A stretch of DNA of 64,000 bases, taken from positions 708,853 to 772,852 of the forward strand of contig NW_004190397.2 in NCBI RefSeq assembly GCF_000224145.3, read 5' to 3'. Of this stretch, positions 36,991 through 51,000 are shown piece after piece (positions within the stretch are counted from its first letter, which is position 1; each line of letters starts with the position of its first letter). The translations under genes were made by a program, and so were the position numbers. The stretch is from Ciona intestinalis (Eukaryota > Chordata > Ascidiacea > Phlebobranchia > Cionidae). Under the pieces are notes generated by a model, which searched no databases, was not told where the DNA came from, and worked only from the letters and a program-made list of their open reading frames with translations.

Positions 36991-37615
36991 ATGGCCAAAA
37001 TTTCATTGATTTTATTGCTTGTTGTTGTCTTAATGCATTGTGCAAGTGCTGATCCATACTGGGGAAACACAAATACTCATATTCGTCGGAGAGTCGTCAC
37101 TCCAACACCAGCACCTACTCCAGCGCCCACAACTCGACGCAGACGCCGCCGGTAACAGTCTAAATTGTCCCACGGCCTATACTAGAGATATCTGACTGTC
37201 AAGCACTTTTAAAACATTTTAACGAAGCAAGTTTAAAATATGAGCTTTAATACAACTATTTATAGCTATATAACTTTATAACTGTATTTTTGTTCTTCTT
37301 ATAGATGGGGATGGAATAATGTTGAAGCTTCGGAAGGTAAGCAACCTATACTGGTTATACAAACTACTTTTTTTATAGTTTTACAGAAATGATTTGTAGT
37401 GCCATGGGCTAAGATAAGATGACGTTAGAACCTATATCCCATATTTTCTGATCGTTTTTTAAAAATCATGTGCCATCTTACCCCATCCTATTGTATTGTG
37501 TTTAAACGGTCATTTGTTCCGCGCTGGTTGTGATATGTGGAAAACTAGATGTTTGGTGTTATTTTCAGAAACCGACCAGGTACAAGAACTTGAAGATATT
37601 CTGAACGAAGAATAA
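36991..37615 (+). CDS. Small secreted cationic/acidic peptide precursor (79 aa)
   Basis: Three exons with good GT-AG sites and phase: 36991-37151, 37305-37336, 37569-37615. Start chosen at 36991 because the next 20 residues form a clean signal peptide (hydrophobic ISLILLLVVVLM, then ASA|DP). An upstream in-frame ATG at 36934 would bury it. Order after the signal: an 11-residue N-terminal piece with YWG, a RRR site, a Thr-Pro-Ala linker (TPTPAPTPAPTT), six arginines, WGW and a strongly acidic tail (ELEDILNEE). The paired basic runs could be proprotein-convertase sites. A cationic part plus anionic C-terminal extension recalls Ciona antimicrobial precursors (Ci-MAM-A, Ci-PAP-A type architecture), but the sequence is not one I recognise. 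Alternative: neuropeptide-like precursor. AATAAA lies at 37722. Confidence 0.75.
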
Positions 37616-37721
37616 TTTGTTGTTTTATTGACCAATTTAAAGTTATTTATGCGGATTGACTGTTCGAGGAAAAAGTTTTCTGTTTATTGTTTGATCGGAA
37701 CGTGCGGGAAAAAAGCAATTT

Positions 37722-37727
37722 AATAAA
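37722..37727 (+). terminator. Candidate polyadenylation signal of the peptide gene
   Basis: AATAAA 107 bp after the stop codon at 37615, giving a compact transcript. Confidence 0.6.
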
Positions 37728-37857
37728 AGGCCAAAATTACGGAAATACAAATTTGTATCTTTTTTATTTCACAGCAGAGATATATAGGTCAGTTAATTTA
37801 CCTGGCTCAGCACAATGAAAGCGTTCCCTTTTGAAAAATGAAAAAATCCAAAAAAAA

Positions 37858-38006
37858 TAATCACACACAAAGTAACATACATGGTAACTCGTAAGCTGGC
37901 ACGAGGTGTTAAACCCGTGTGATAGCGACTGTCGTTTTCCGGCCACGCGAGGATAAAGTAAGTTACATTCATTCATTCATTCATTCATTCATTCATTCAT
38001 TCATTC
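37858..38006 (+). mobile_element. SINE tail with long (ATTC)n
   Basis: Tail block (GTAAGCTGGCACGAGGTGTT, GGCCACGCGAGGATAAAGTA) followed by about nine ATTC units. Lies in the 740-bp interval between the peptide gene and CPT1. The rest of that interval is AT-rich, with TTTTCAGAATTTTTAG just upstream of the CPT1 start, a possible splice or trans-splice acceptor. Confidence 0.75.
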
Positions 38007-38357
38007 TTTTGGATTTTTCTCGAAACGTTATATCTGGCTTTGGTGGCTATTATTTGCTCTCTCATTTCCCACTCTCCTTTTTTCTTTTTCTGTTGAGCTT
38101 TTTTCTCGCGCTCTCTCCTTGTAATAGCTCATTAATTTACTTTAGCAAGCAACGCCAGCAAAGCAAGTGGTACAGCAGTTGCATGCGTTAATGTCATAAC
38201 GTGCTGCATTTTTAATTTTCTCCGTTCCTTATGCGTGTATTTTTAAGCAGAATAAGTAACTACAACAAAAAAATCATCGAGAGCATTAAAATCTTACAGA
38301 GTTAGGCTTAAATGAGGTAGTTTTCAGAATTTTTAGTCGCTCGAATTCCGCCCAAAA

Positions 38358-38981
38358 ATGAATTCAATCAAAACGCCCCAGCTTTTTCAAGATGACTCTC
38401 AGATGCTTTACACCACAATGGTTGGAGTAATGATGGCCGCCATCTTTGCTGCTGGTTTCCATGACGACGTAGACCGTACCCTCACCCGTCTTGCCCCAGA
38501 AGGTACGTCATATCCGTTTCCGGAAGAAACGCGCCTTCCAGCTGCAAAACTAACGTCCGCAATCGGAGGATTTCTTCTTGGAGTATTCTTCTGGACTCTC
38601 CTTAATAAGTTACGATGGGAAATCATACGACAGTTGCTGAAATACAGGTTCGTAATTTCAGTTTTAGTCACTAGTGAAGAATCCTCTTGTATGCAGAAAA
38701 GGCTGGTGGAAAGTGTTAGAGGTTGATGGTTAGGGGGTTAGTGGTTTTAGGGGTTAGTAGTTAGGGGTTACTGGGTATCATAATAGGGGTTAGGGTATTT
38801 AAAATGCAGAAAAAAAATACTTTTAAAAGGCCTATGAGCGAAAATGAAACTCCCCATCTGGTATAAAAGTCCTACTGTTCTAAATCTGAGTTTTTTCCAT
38901 GACATCTATTAACAGTGTGCAGAATATGAAAGTTCCTGAAAAGATTATGTACATAAAACATTTTGTACATAGGCCTACAAC

Positions 38982-39027
<46 letters not shown>

Positions 39028-42000
39028 ATTAACACATTTGGTTTTTAACAATTTTTAATAATTCTTATGTCAAACATAAAATAAGCGATTCTGTATGCTG
39101 AATAAACAGTACAAAAGTAGCATATGGTATACTTTCTATGCACACAGTTACAATTATATGTCTGTGACTCATGACTATAATACGTGACAATTGTAGTGTT
39201 CTATATAGCTGCGGGCAAAGTACAACCACACGCATGTGGTATGATGTCATTATTGTTATTATATGGGATGCCTTATCTCATATGTCAAATGATGCATGTA
39301 TTAAAACAACCAGTGACATATGAGAATGCGATATAGGCTATTACTATACTGAGATATAGGCTATATATATATATATATATATAAGTTTTTTTTTCTTTTT
39401 TTACATTTATGTGACTTATAAATGGTGACTTTTGACAGACATTTTAATGTCAGTTGTTGATTGCACTGTTTTACACACCGCAATCTGTTTCGTTTCTTGT
39501 TTTATTTTTTATTTTTTTATTTATTTTTATAAATTGATGCGAAAGTAGTAAACGTTTTGCCGCTTAGCTAAACCTATTACAATGCAAGTCATTACGCAAC
39601 AATAGCCCATACAGTTTAAAAACTCTGACATATTAATGGAAACTTTTAACTAGAATGAGTTTCTTTAAGTACTTGTACTCTTTAATTAAAAACACATTTA
39701 ATTATTTTCTTTCTTTACAGGGATTGGTTGTATTTTCCAAGAAGTTTCAAAACAAAGGTATCGTATTATATATTAAATATTGTCCATATAAAAATCAATA
39801 AATGATATAGTCGTTGACATAACTTTAAATTGGTAAATTCAAAAGAACCAGTGAAGCTGGTGCAATGAATAATAAAAGTCTGTGTGACTGTTATACTACA
39901 GTAGGACTTTCAAGCTTTTTTTAAGGCAGTTTATTTTAAACTTTTACGGTGACACCACGCTCTAATCCTCTAAATCTATTGCAGCAGCTTAAATTTTAAA
40001 ATTGTTTACAACTTTACACAAAACATATCATTTTTTTTATAAATTACTAGTAGTTAGAAAAAGTTTCAGCACATTTAAAGACCCCAGCCTGTTTCACTGC
40101 AAATCAATACAAATTTATAAAAACGTTGGTTTAAAAATGTGTCTTTCAAGCCAGAGTACATATAATATACATATAATTATACATGTTTAACTAGGTATAT
40201 ATAAATTTAGACACACATATTTGACATAATAGTTTGTTCCTTGTAACTTGTGTTTTAGTAAATAGTAAAGTTACAATCAAGTTTAAAAACCCCCGCATAT
40301 TTAAACATTCTTATATAAGATATACATTTTAATTGGGGCTTTTTTTCAGTAATTAAATTGGGGCTTATTTTCAGTAATTAAATTGGGGCTTATTTTCAGT
40401 AATTTCTAAGGCTAAATGGTTTGCAATCTTTACAGAGGTGTTTGCATACTTAGAGGATAGGCTTTGATCTTTATTATTGTAGTTATGCTTGTTGTATGTA
40501 CACAAATATTGGCCCACACATGTGTCCTTCAGATACAGTACATAATGCCTGTTTATCTAAGGGCATATAAAGCTACGCTGTCCTACACCTAGGGATGATC
40601 TTTACAGAATAATTTAGGTATTCTAGGATATCCTAGAATACTTTATTTCGAATCTAGAATTCCGAATCTAGAATTTCGAATATTTTTATATTTATAGGAA
40701 AAAATAATTTTAAACCCCTAATTCAGTTTATTGACTCTTTTATAGCAGCCTTGTTGGATCATGAGCTGTAAAATGATTAAAAATTGTACTATTGGGTAGT
40801 TTTTGCGTTATGAAACGTGTAGCAGGCTATGAAAAGACGTTGCGAAACGTTTACTCTCGAAAGTCCCACAAACACAAAAATAATTTTTTTTAAATTATGA
40901 AGTTGCAAAAATTGTTACTATAGTATATGAGATGTCGTGTGATGACGTCATTAAACAGAATACCGAATCCCGTAATTAGATTCGAATACAAAAGGAATCG
41001 AATCTCACGGATTCAAAATTCTGTAATGTGCATCCCACCTACACCTACACAGATGGAGATATAGTACTGTGGGGTAAGATAGGACACCTTTAGCACATAT
41101 TATCCCAATTTCCTGATCGTGTTTTAAACAATTAACAACGATATACAGGAGTCGTGAAATGCAATTTTATAATTTTTTGAATGTTTTTTGTTTATTACCC
41201 AAATTGGATGAGAAAATAGAATGAAAGGTGTCCCATCCCCCACCCTACTATATAAATAATTAAATATATAATATATAGTTTGTAACTTGTATTGCGGTTA
41301 GGGGTAAATAACTGTGATGGGCTATACTGTATGAATCTTTCCTTGATCTAGCACTTATATTGTTAAGCAATTTAGGCTACACTATAACAGATTACACCAA
41401 GTACTCCTAAATACTCAGCAAACAAAAATTAAGTCAATACTATAGAACACAGTCTATTTATTAACAATTTAAAGAGTTTTGTATATATACGGCCTGTTCA
41501 AAAGTGTTTTGTTGAAAAAAAATTCGAAACTTATTAGGAAATATGAAAATGATTTATGCCCATAAAGGTAATAACGAAGTAGTAACCTATGTGCTTAATG
41601 ATTATTTAACCTTGAAATTACAAAGACAGATTTTGTCAATGTGTGTACCTGCTTATCTGTTTGACATATTTTTACTGATAAATATTCGGACAAAGTAATG
41701 AATAATGAGAGTCACATCGAAAAATCAGGGGTGAAATAAGTTAATATATATATATATTATTTATACAGTACTGGTGGGGGAAGATAGGACACCTTTAGCA
41801 CATAATATCTAAATAGTAAATATCCTGATCAAGTTTTAAACAATTTAGTCTATGGCAATCGTGAGAATACGTTTTGTGATTCATAGAATGTTCTTTGTTT
41901 ACTACGAAATGAGAAAAGAAAATAGAATGTCATAGTATCCCATCTTCCCCCACCCTACTATAGCCTATATAAAATTGACAACTTTCTAATAGACTAAAAG

Positions 42001-45000
42001 TGATTGCAACATTGTTGCACAATATAGCATGTGACTGACATTGAATAGGAAAAATGACGTCTGTGATGTAATAGTGAGGTTAATGATGCATAATCTTGTA
42101 AGAGAACAGACAACATTGTTACCGACGTTACCGTAACAAGAAACGTGAAGAAAAATTTACAATATTTGTCTAACATGGTCAATAGTTATTAATAAATCTT
42201 TGGATTTTAATACAAAAGAGTTAATTTAAAAATGCATGTTGTACAATCATCTGAACACTTTTATTTATTGTTTCAGCTACAATAAATAGTTACACCTAAT
42301 TGTCTTACCTGTCTACGCAAATGTTACAGCACAACTGGACATGTGAATTTGTGGTAATATTAATTAATGTATGGTGTAACCCAGTGCCCCGCCCAGGGGA
42401 ATTTAGGGTTTCACGATCCCCCCCCCCCCCCCGCCTTTTAAACCCCCCACCATAATTACGAAAGCAAACGAAGCATACATAAATATTTAATTATTTAATA
42501 AAGATTTTACATGTTTTTAAAACCCTGAAACAAAACTGAATCAAGTTTTCTTATTGGCAACAATATAAATAATAAAAAATAAAAATAAAAATAAAAATAT
42601 ATATCTATATAAAAATTATACAAAAAGTTTTTGATAATATTTTTTATAAAAAAACAGCAAAAAGCAAAATAATTGTAAACAAAATTATATTGCCAATTGG
42701 TGTTTTTTGTGTAGTTTTTTAAACCGTTACATTTCTACAGTGTTGGTTCATGGCTTTGTCAGCATTTATACCACGAGAAAAATTTCTTTACACATTTCAA
42801 CACGTTCTACCCCATTACCCTCTGCCTACACTGGAAAGCACATGCAGAAAGTAAGTTAATGAATGAATGTAACTTACTTGATCCTCATGTTGCCGGAAAA
42901 TGACAGTCAATAAACACAGGTGTTCTGTTTCATAAACCCAAGTGCCAGCTTATGAGTTACCACGTATGTTACTTTTTGGGTGATTATTATGTTGGATTTT
43001 TTACATTTTTTATGTATGGCTGATAATTTAGACAACCAATTAGTGACCACTGGGTTGAAGCAATTGCCATAAGTGTCTTGCCTACCCACTTACATACGCC
43101 CACAGGCAAACGAAGAAAATACAAAGAAATATAAATCCTCACGACTCCCATAGACCGTTGTCATTTGTTTAAAACACGATTAGGATATTTGGATGTTCTG
43201 TGCCAAATGTGTCCCATCTTTCCCCACCCTACTACATACTGTATATATATAGCAAAAACATGAAATAACATCATATAGTTATCACATAACACCAATAATT
43301 TCTATAGAATGTTACTGACAGTAGAACCGCTGGTCACCCCCGATGAATTCCAGGAAATAAAAAAAGAAATGAAGGAATTTCTAAAGAATGAAGGTCCCAT
43401 GTTACAAGCCATACTAGAGAAAAGGTAAAGTGATTTAACCTTCTAGTTTTGTGGGTGTGTCTGGTTTCAATGTTTGTTTTGTGATCTGTGTAATCAATGG
43501 CTCTTTGTGTGTGACTGGCTATATAGCTTTAAATTGTGGTTCCATTCATTTGGAAAATCATTTGGAATAAACCTTTTATTCTAAATTCTAATCCTAAATA
43601 ATTCTTTTATTTTAAATTCTATTAAATCAATATTTTGGCAGAGCTGTCATTACTGCAAAAATCTCAGGTCCTCGCATTTGAAAGCCTATTAGTAAATTTA
43701 AAAAAAATTTAAATGTCCCTTTTTGAATTTTTTTCAAATGACTATTTTTTTTAAGTGTTCTCAATGTACACATTTTCAATTTTCAAATGTCTCTTTTGTA
43801 ATTTTTTTCCGAAGTTCATTTTTTATTTCAAATGTAGTCAGTGTAAAAACCTTTTAAATCTTCTCTTTTGCCACCATAAAGCAGTAATTCTTTACACTCT
43901 GCATAGGTGTACCTTTTGGCATAACACACCAAAAGTCTATATAAGCCAAACTATCCCATTTCCTTTGCTTATAGTAGCATAAAAACTTGGAGATGCACAT
44001 TACAGATAATTAGGTATTCTACAATATCCTAGAATACTTTATTCTCAAATCTAGAATTTTAACCTTTTTAAATTATAAAAGAATACCATTTTTACCCAAA
44101 TAAATCAATTTATTGACACTTTAAGGGTAGCCTTTTTGGATCATAGCCTATAAAATAGTCAAAAATATTCTGTATTGTGCATAAAATAGTCAAAAGTATT
44201 CTGTACGAAATTCTGTATTGTGCATGCCTATATAAGCTTTTAGAGTTAGAATTCAAAACCAACGAAGCATTGTATCCATTAGAGAGAAAACAGAAGACAA
44301 TTGGGTTGCCGATCTATGGGACAAATATGCATATTTAGTCAATCGTTCCTCCCTATGTAAGTCCCATGTGTGTGTATAAATACTTTATGTAAACATAGGC
44401 GCCAAGCTGTAGAAAATTCAGGGTAGGCAGGGGTGGTAGGACCCTCATTCTTGTGGAAAATTTCACCTTATTGGTTGTAATGTTTACTAAGTGGAATAGG
44501 TCTTCCAATCTGCCACTTAAGGTTTGACGCATATGATTAGTAGGGTAACTTAAAAAAAGTTGGGTAACATGAAAAAAAACTATAAACTTTTATCATTTAA
44601 TATAGTTGTTATAACACAGGTTTTCTATTTCATACACCTCGTGCTTGCTTACAAGTTACCATGTATTTAATTTTGTGTGTTTTTTTGGATGAGATTTTTC
44701 CTTTTTTTTTACTTTACATATTTTCAAATTTTATTACAGTGTATACCAATTTCTGCACGGACAGTGCTATTGAAAAATCTGACCTTGCTGAATGTGCTCC
44801 AAAAAAGCAGAGTGCTAGGGCTGGCTGTGTTGTATTCCATCATCTCAAATTTTATGAAATGATTGCTGACAGAAAGGTTAGTAATGCCAGAGCTTCTCAA
44901 ACTTTTTTTAGTTTAAGCCAGAGCTTCTCAAATTTTTTTGCTCTAGACCCTTTTAGTCTCGTAAAATTTTCCATGACTTTACAGAAAAAACTTTGTAAAA

Positions 45001-48000
45001 TTTTCTGCGATTTTATATTATGTGATAAAATTGAAACATAAGTGGCTCGTTTGTCTGCCAGGTGTAGTGACCACGCTTATTAAATTTTACATAAGAAAAT
45101 AAAATTATTTCATTTAGTATTCCATGTAATAGTATACAATTTCTTAAAATTTATAATACCCAAGGCCAAATGTTTTGATTGTGTTTTAAACAATTAACGA
45201 TCTATGGGAGTTGTGAGGATACGGTTTTATATTTCTTTAAATTTTCTTAGTTTACTACCAAATGGTACAATAAATTAAAATGAAAATGTGTCCCATCTTC
45301 CCCTACCCTACTATATATATGTATATAATGCAATATTCGCTGCCAAAACTTTTTTTTTTAATTTCTAATTTAAATTTTTTCAGCTTCCCCCTTTGCTTGT
45401 ACAAAACCTGGTCCCCATTTGTTGCCATAGATACAGATATCTATTCGCTTGTACCAGAGTTCCAGGCTTGGCGATGGACGAATTAAAAACCTATGAAAAT
45501 TCAAAGCATATTATTGTGATAAGGTGGGTGTTGATGTGGTAGATTTTTTATAGCACAGATTTTCAGTCGCAAAAAATGTTTTTGGTGTTTTTAAAAAAAA
45601 TTGTTTTTAAAAACGATAAATTTTTGAAGGTGCAAATAATTAAAAAGTAGTAAAGGCGTAAAGTAAAGTGGTAAAATGAGAATAATATTTGGCCCTTTTT
45701 GATGTTATCAAAAATATGTTTTTCCAAAAAAGGGTAAATTTTATTTGCAAAGATGCAAATGATAAAAATTTAGTAAATTCAGTGGTAAAATTAAAATATT
45801 GTTTGGCTCAGTGTTAGTCGCTTGCATTGTAACGGAAGGATTCGGGGTTCAATGCTCGATATTGGGAGTATTGACAATTTTTAATGGTTTGTTTTGTTTT
45901 AATGGCTTGTAGCACCCTGGCCCTGGGTGTCAAAGTAATACACCAACTCTGATCTAAATCTCAGGTTCCATGCTATGCCATTCTGTAGAAATTTGGCAAA
46001 AAATGGATATTAAAAAAAATATATATATATATACAATTTTTATTTTATGTTTTTTTTTTTATTTTTTTTACGTATCAGAAAAGGTATCATGTACAAAGTT
46101 AATGTTTATGGATCGGATTCAAATGGTAACGAGTCCATTTTATCACCACGTGAGTTACAAACCGTATTCCAAGACATAATTGACGAGACTGAAGATATAA
46201 CTGAAGTACAATGGAACCCAGCAGTGTTTACCACACAAAACCGAACACTTTGGGCACAGGTATGTATACAATTTCTGGTAAAAAGTTTTGGAAACACTAA
46301 TAAAATTTGTTTTTTGTATTACAAAAAATTGTGCATCTAAGTACCAAGAAATTTTGTGTCAAAAACTATTTTATATATGTTTAAGTAGAAAAAAAAATGT
46401 TTTAAAACCCCGGGTATTGAAAAAAAGTGTGCTCTGAATCAACACCAATGTTAGTAATTAATTTTGCTGAATCATCTTTTTCAGGAGCGAGAAAAATTGA
46501 TGAGTCATCCTTCGAATAAAATAAATCTCTATGATGTTGAAAGTGCGATCTTGCATATTGCGTTGGACCAATCAAAACCCAAGGTTCGTAAGAATTTAAA
46601 AATCATCCTAATACAAATTTTTATACCTATGTATAGTAGGGTGGGGAAAGATGGGACACCCTTTCACTACATTTTCTCCTCCCATTTAGTAGTAAACAAA
46701 GAAAATGCAAAGAATTATAAAACCGTATCCTTACGACTCCCATAGACCGTTGTTAATTGTTTAAAACACGATCAAGATATTTTGATATTTTGAGCTAAAA
46801 GTGTCTTATCTTTCCCTCCCTACAATATAATATAATTATAACACCTGTATTATAAAGACTGTCACCCCACCATGTGAAGATAAATAGTTACATTGATTCA
46901 TTCGAATGAATGTAGCTTGCTTTATCCTTGCGTGGCCGGAAAATGACAATCGTTATATCACGGTTGTTCTGGTTCACACACCTTGTGCCAGCTTGCAAGT
47001 TACCTGTATGTTACTTTGTGGTGAATATTTTTTAGATTTTTCTTTTTTTATGTGTTGCTGACAATTTAAACAACCCATTAGTGACCACTGGGTTGGAGCA
47101 ATTGCCGTTAAGTGTCTTGCCCAAGGACACATACGCCCACAATGGTAGCAACAACGAGTCTTAAACCCATTACCTCTGGGTTAAAGGCAGGCACTAACCA
47201 CTTCATCACAGCCCTCACTCATTTATTTGTGTTATTTTCTTTTCTTCAATTCAAAATTTTAAATATATATATATAAAAAAAAATATATATATATTTTTAA
47301 CAATCAACTGTTTTTAGAATCTTACGAACGAGGCATGGACAAACCTGTGTGGGGGTGAATTCAACCGATGGTATGACAAGTCACTCACATGTACAGTATA
47401 TGAGAATGGGTTGGCTGGGGGCAATGTGGAACACACAACTGCTGATGCTACTGTGAGTATTTTAAACTTAAAATCCAAGTCATTTTTAATTTTTATTTAA
47501 ATTTTCTTTTTTTTCTATATTTTATTTTTGGTAACAATTTTTCTATTTTTTTTGTTATTATATATATATATATATTCTTTTTTGGTAACATTTTTCATAT
47601 TTATTTTTTTCCGTAGTGTTCTTATTACGTATTGTAATGCATTTTTCATCACCTTTTTTATTTTATCGTTTTTAGGTCTATTCTATCATATGTGTAAAGA
47701 CTTATGGCAAGACACGCTATGGTTCTTAGAATGCCACACATTGGTATATATAGTATTGTGCGGTAAGGAAGAACACCTTTAGCACACAATATCCAAATAT
47801 CCTGATCGTGTTTTAAACAATTAACAACGGTCTATGGAAGTCATGAGAATGCGGTTCTAAAATTCTTTAAATGTTCTTTGTTTACTACGAAAATGAAATA
47901 AAATGTGTCCCATCTTCCCCCACCCTGCTATATGATAATGTACATTTATTTTCAATCCACAGTTAACCAGCCGAGTTCTAGAGTACGTATGGGCCAACAG

Positions 48001-51000
48001 CAAATACGACAGCGAAGGTAATGCATTCGATCAAAATGCAGTTTCCCACCCAATCCTGACCGTGCCTACCAAGATAAAATGGGACTTGGAAGAATTCAAA
48101 CTAGTGATTCCAAAATATCTGACACACCACACACAAATGGTAAGTTTATATATTTTTATGTAGTAGAGTGGGGTAAAATGAGACAAGTTAAATAGTATCC
48201 CATCTTACCTCACAGTAATATATGGGTGAGGTCTTGTAACAAGGCACACATGGGATTTAGGCCAGAGTTGCCCCATTATGGCAGACATAGTGATTTTATT
48301 TTGCAGGTGTTTTTTAAAGTTTACAGTTAGAGCGTATTTTGAATTTTGGCTAGTTTGGAAAAATTATAAAAAAAATGTTAATTGAAATGTTATTGCTAAA
48401 TTGGTGAATGGTGATAACGATTTAATCAACCAAGAAAAGTAACAAGGTGATTCCTAGAACATTAATCCTAGTCTACATTTAAGATGCATCAGACAAAAAA
48501 GGTCACCCATGAAATTATTTATATATATGTTAATAATGTGCTGATAAATAGGTAAAACAGTGATTACCTGGTCTATTTTTAACACGCAAACAACCAAAAA
48601 GTATGTTTATTGTATTGTATTGTATATATAAAGCTGTTTTTAGTAAAATGATCAAAATAGTGAAATGATTAAATTTAACTAAATTAAGTAGGGCTATAGA
48701 TAATAAAAAAAGTAAATAAAGATAATAATTAAGAAAGTACATTCAATATTGTAACGTTTAGGATTAAAATATTGTTTCAACTTTTGACCCTTTGTCACAA
48801 AAGTATTTACTTTTATATTTTACCAATTAATTTCTGATTACATATTAATTACATTGTAATTAAAATATGATATCACTAACAACTAATTATGAGTGTGTAT
48901 TTCAAGCAGTTTAAACTACATATATGCGTTCAGTGCATTAATTACTTACACACATGCGTACATAACGCCTGTGCTGATAGCTAAAGACTTAAAATTCTAA
49001 GAAATTGTTTGTCAGTACATATTCATGACGTAAATTTGCAGAAAGTAAACTTTTAATGTCAAATATATTTGCTATATGACAGGCATTCACAATTACTGTA
49101 CAAAGACGTATTGTCATTTTATGAGTCAGATACATTATATTCCATGGACTTTGTACCTCTTTATTGACATATGGTGTTTTGTATTATACTAAAGACTTGG
49201 GTGTACAATTACAGTAGTTTCTATTGCCAGAATAAATCTAATACAGTTTTATACACTTAATTTTAAAGTTATTTTATTTTGGGTGTCAAATTTAATTTTT
49301 GTGTACTTGTCATTTTTATCAAGTTCTTTGAAATGGCCCTAAGCTGTATTGTTTATATAACGACAGTCGTTACATCACAGGTGTTCATACACCTCGTGCC
49401 AGCTTACGAGTTACCAAGTATGTTACTTGGCGGGTGATTATTTTTTTCATTTTTTTCATTTTTTTTTAGTTTTATAATTCTAAATCCCCTTTTTTACCAC
49501 AGTCTCACAACCTGGATATGCATGCCTTGAAACTCATGCAAGGGAAAGGAGAAATCAAAAAATGCCGTGTGAGTCCTGATAGTTTTATGCAGCTTGCTCT
49601 GCAACTTACATTCTACAGAATGCATAAGAAGGCACCTAAGACGTATGAAACAGCTATGACAAGGTAATTATTTTGTTAGTTTAAATGACACTAAGAAATA
49701 TAGGCACCAAACTTCTCAAAATGCACAGGAGGCAGGGATATTTAAGCACACAATCTTATTAAACTTATATACTTTATTGATGATAAAATACAGATTAATG
49801 CGGTTCAGAAATAAAATATTAATTGTTCCAATCCGGTGCCCATTTATTTGTCTAAATTATCATTCGTACTTAAAATAAAAAAATAATCACCAACAAAGTT
49901 ACATACATGGTAGCTCGTGAGCGGACACGAGGTGTATGAAACAGAACACCTGTGTTTTAAACTGACTGTCAGTTCCCCTCAGCTCAAGAATAAATAAATT
50001 AAGTTTTTTCAATTTTTTTTGACAGGTTTTTCAAATACGGTAGAACTGAAACTATTCGTACAGTATCCATGCATTCTCTAGCATTCACAAAGGTAAGTAC
50101 TTCATAAAATAATTTTTATTATAATAAAAAATATAAAATATTTTTATTTTTTATCTTTCACCACACTGGGATCCTCTCCATCTATTTACAGATCAAACTT
50201 TTTTTTAAAAAATCATGTTTTTTAATTATTACATAAAAAACATTTTTATATTTTTTGTTATTTTTTTGTGGTGGATTAAAATGGGACATGTTATATTCTA
50301 TTTTTTTGTCCCATTTGGTAGTAAACAAAGAATATTTACAAAATTATATAACTGTAATAAATAACCAGCCATTCTTAAAAAAAATATGCTATTTCATCTT
50401 ACTCCACAGTACTATACTAAAAATTAAACAATTTTTTTTACATAAGTTTTTTTTATTTTTTTTTATTGCATCATAACAGGCGATGGATGACACCTCTGTC
50501 AGCAAATCTGACTGCTTAAAGCATTTAAAAGCAGCAATGTTGCATCACAATAATTATAAACTGGACGCTATGAATGGTAGAGCTTCCGACAGACATATGT
50601 TCGGACTTTACGTGGCCGCAAAATTCGCTGGAATTTCACCAAAGATTTTCAATATAAAGGTAGCGAATGAATGTACTTATTTATGCTTGCATGGCGGGGC
50701 AATGTGAGTTTTTGTAATACCAGTGTTCTGTTTCATACACCACGTGCCCGCTTACGAGTTACCACATATGTTTTTGTTTGTAATTTTTTTCAAACTTTGT
50801 TTGTAATTTTTTTCGAGTTTAGCTGACAATTTAGCCAAAGTTTCACTTTTTAGTTAAATAAGGAATTCTATGTTTTCCATTTTTAATCAAACTGAAAGTG
50901 TAATCTTGCATCTTGTCATTTTAAATTTATGTGTGATTTTCCACGTTTCAGTCTTACTTTGTTAGATACAAAATCGTGGTATTTTATTTTAATTTTAAAT

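Noticed and set aside
37919..38191. 90-codon open frame with [10 protein letters not shown]
   Set aside because: Translation of the SINE tail and its (ATTC)n microsatellite.
44661..45041. 126-codon open frame as a whole gene
   Set aside because: Only 44740-44876 is a CPT1 exon; the flanks are read-through of introns.
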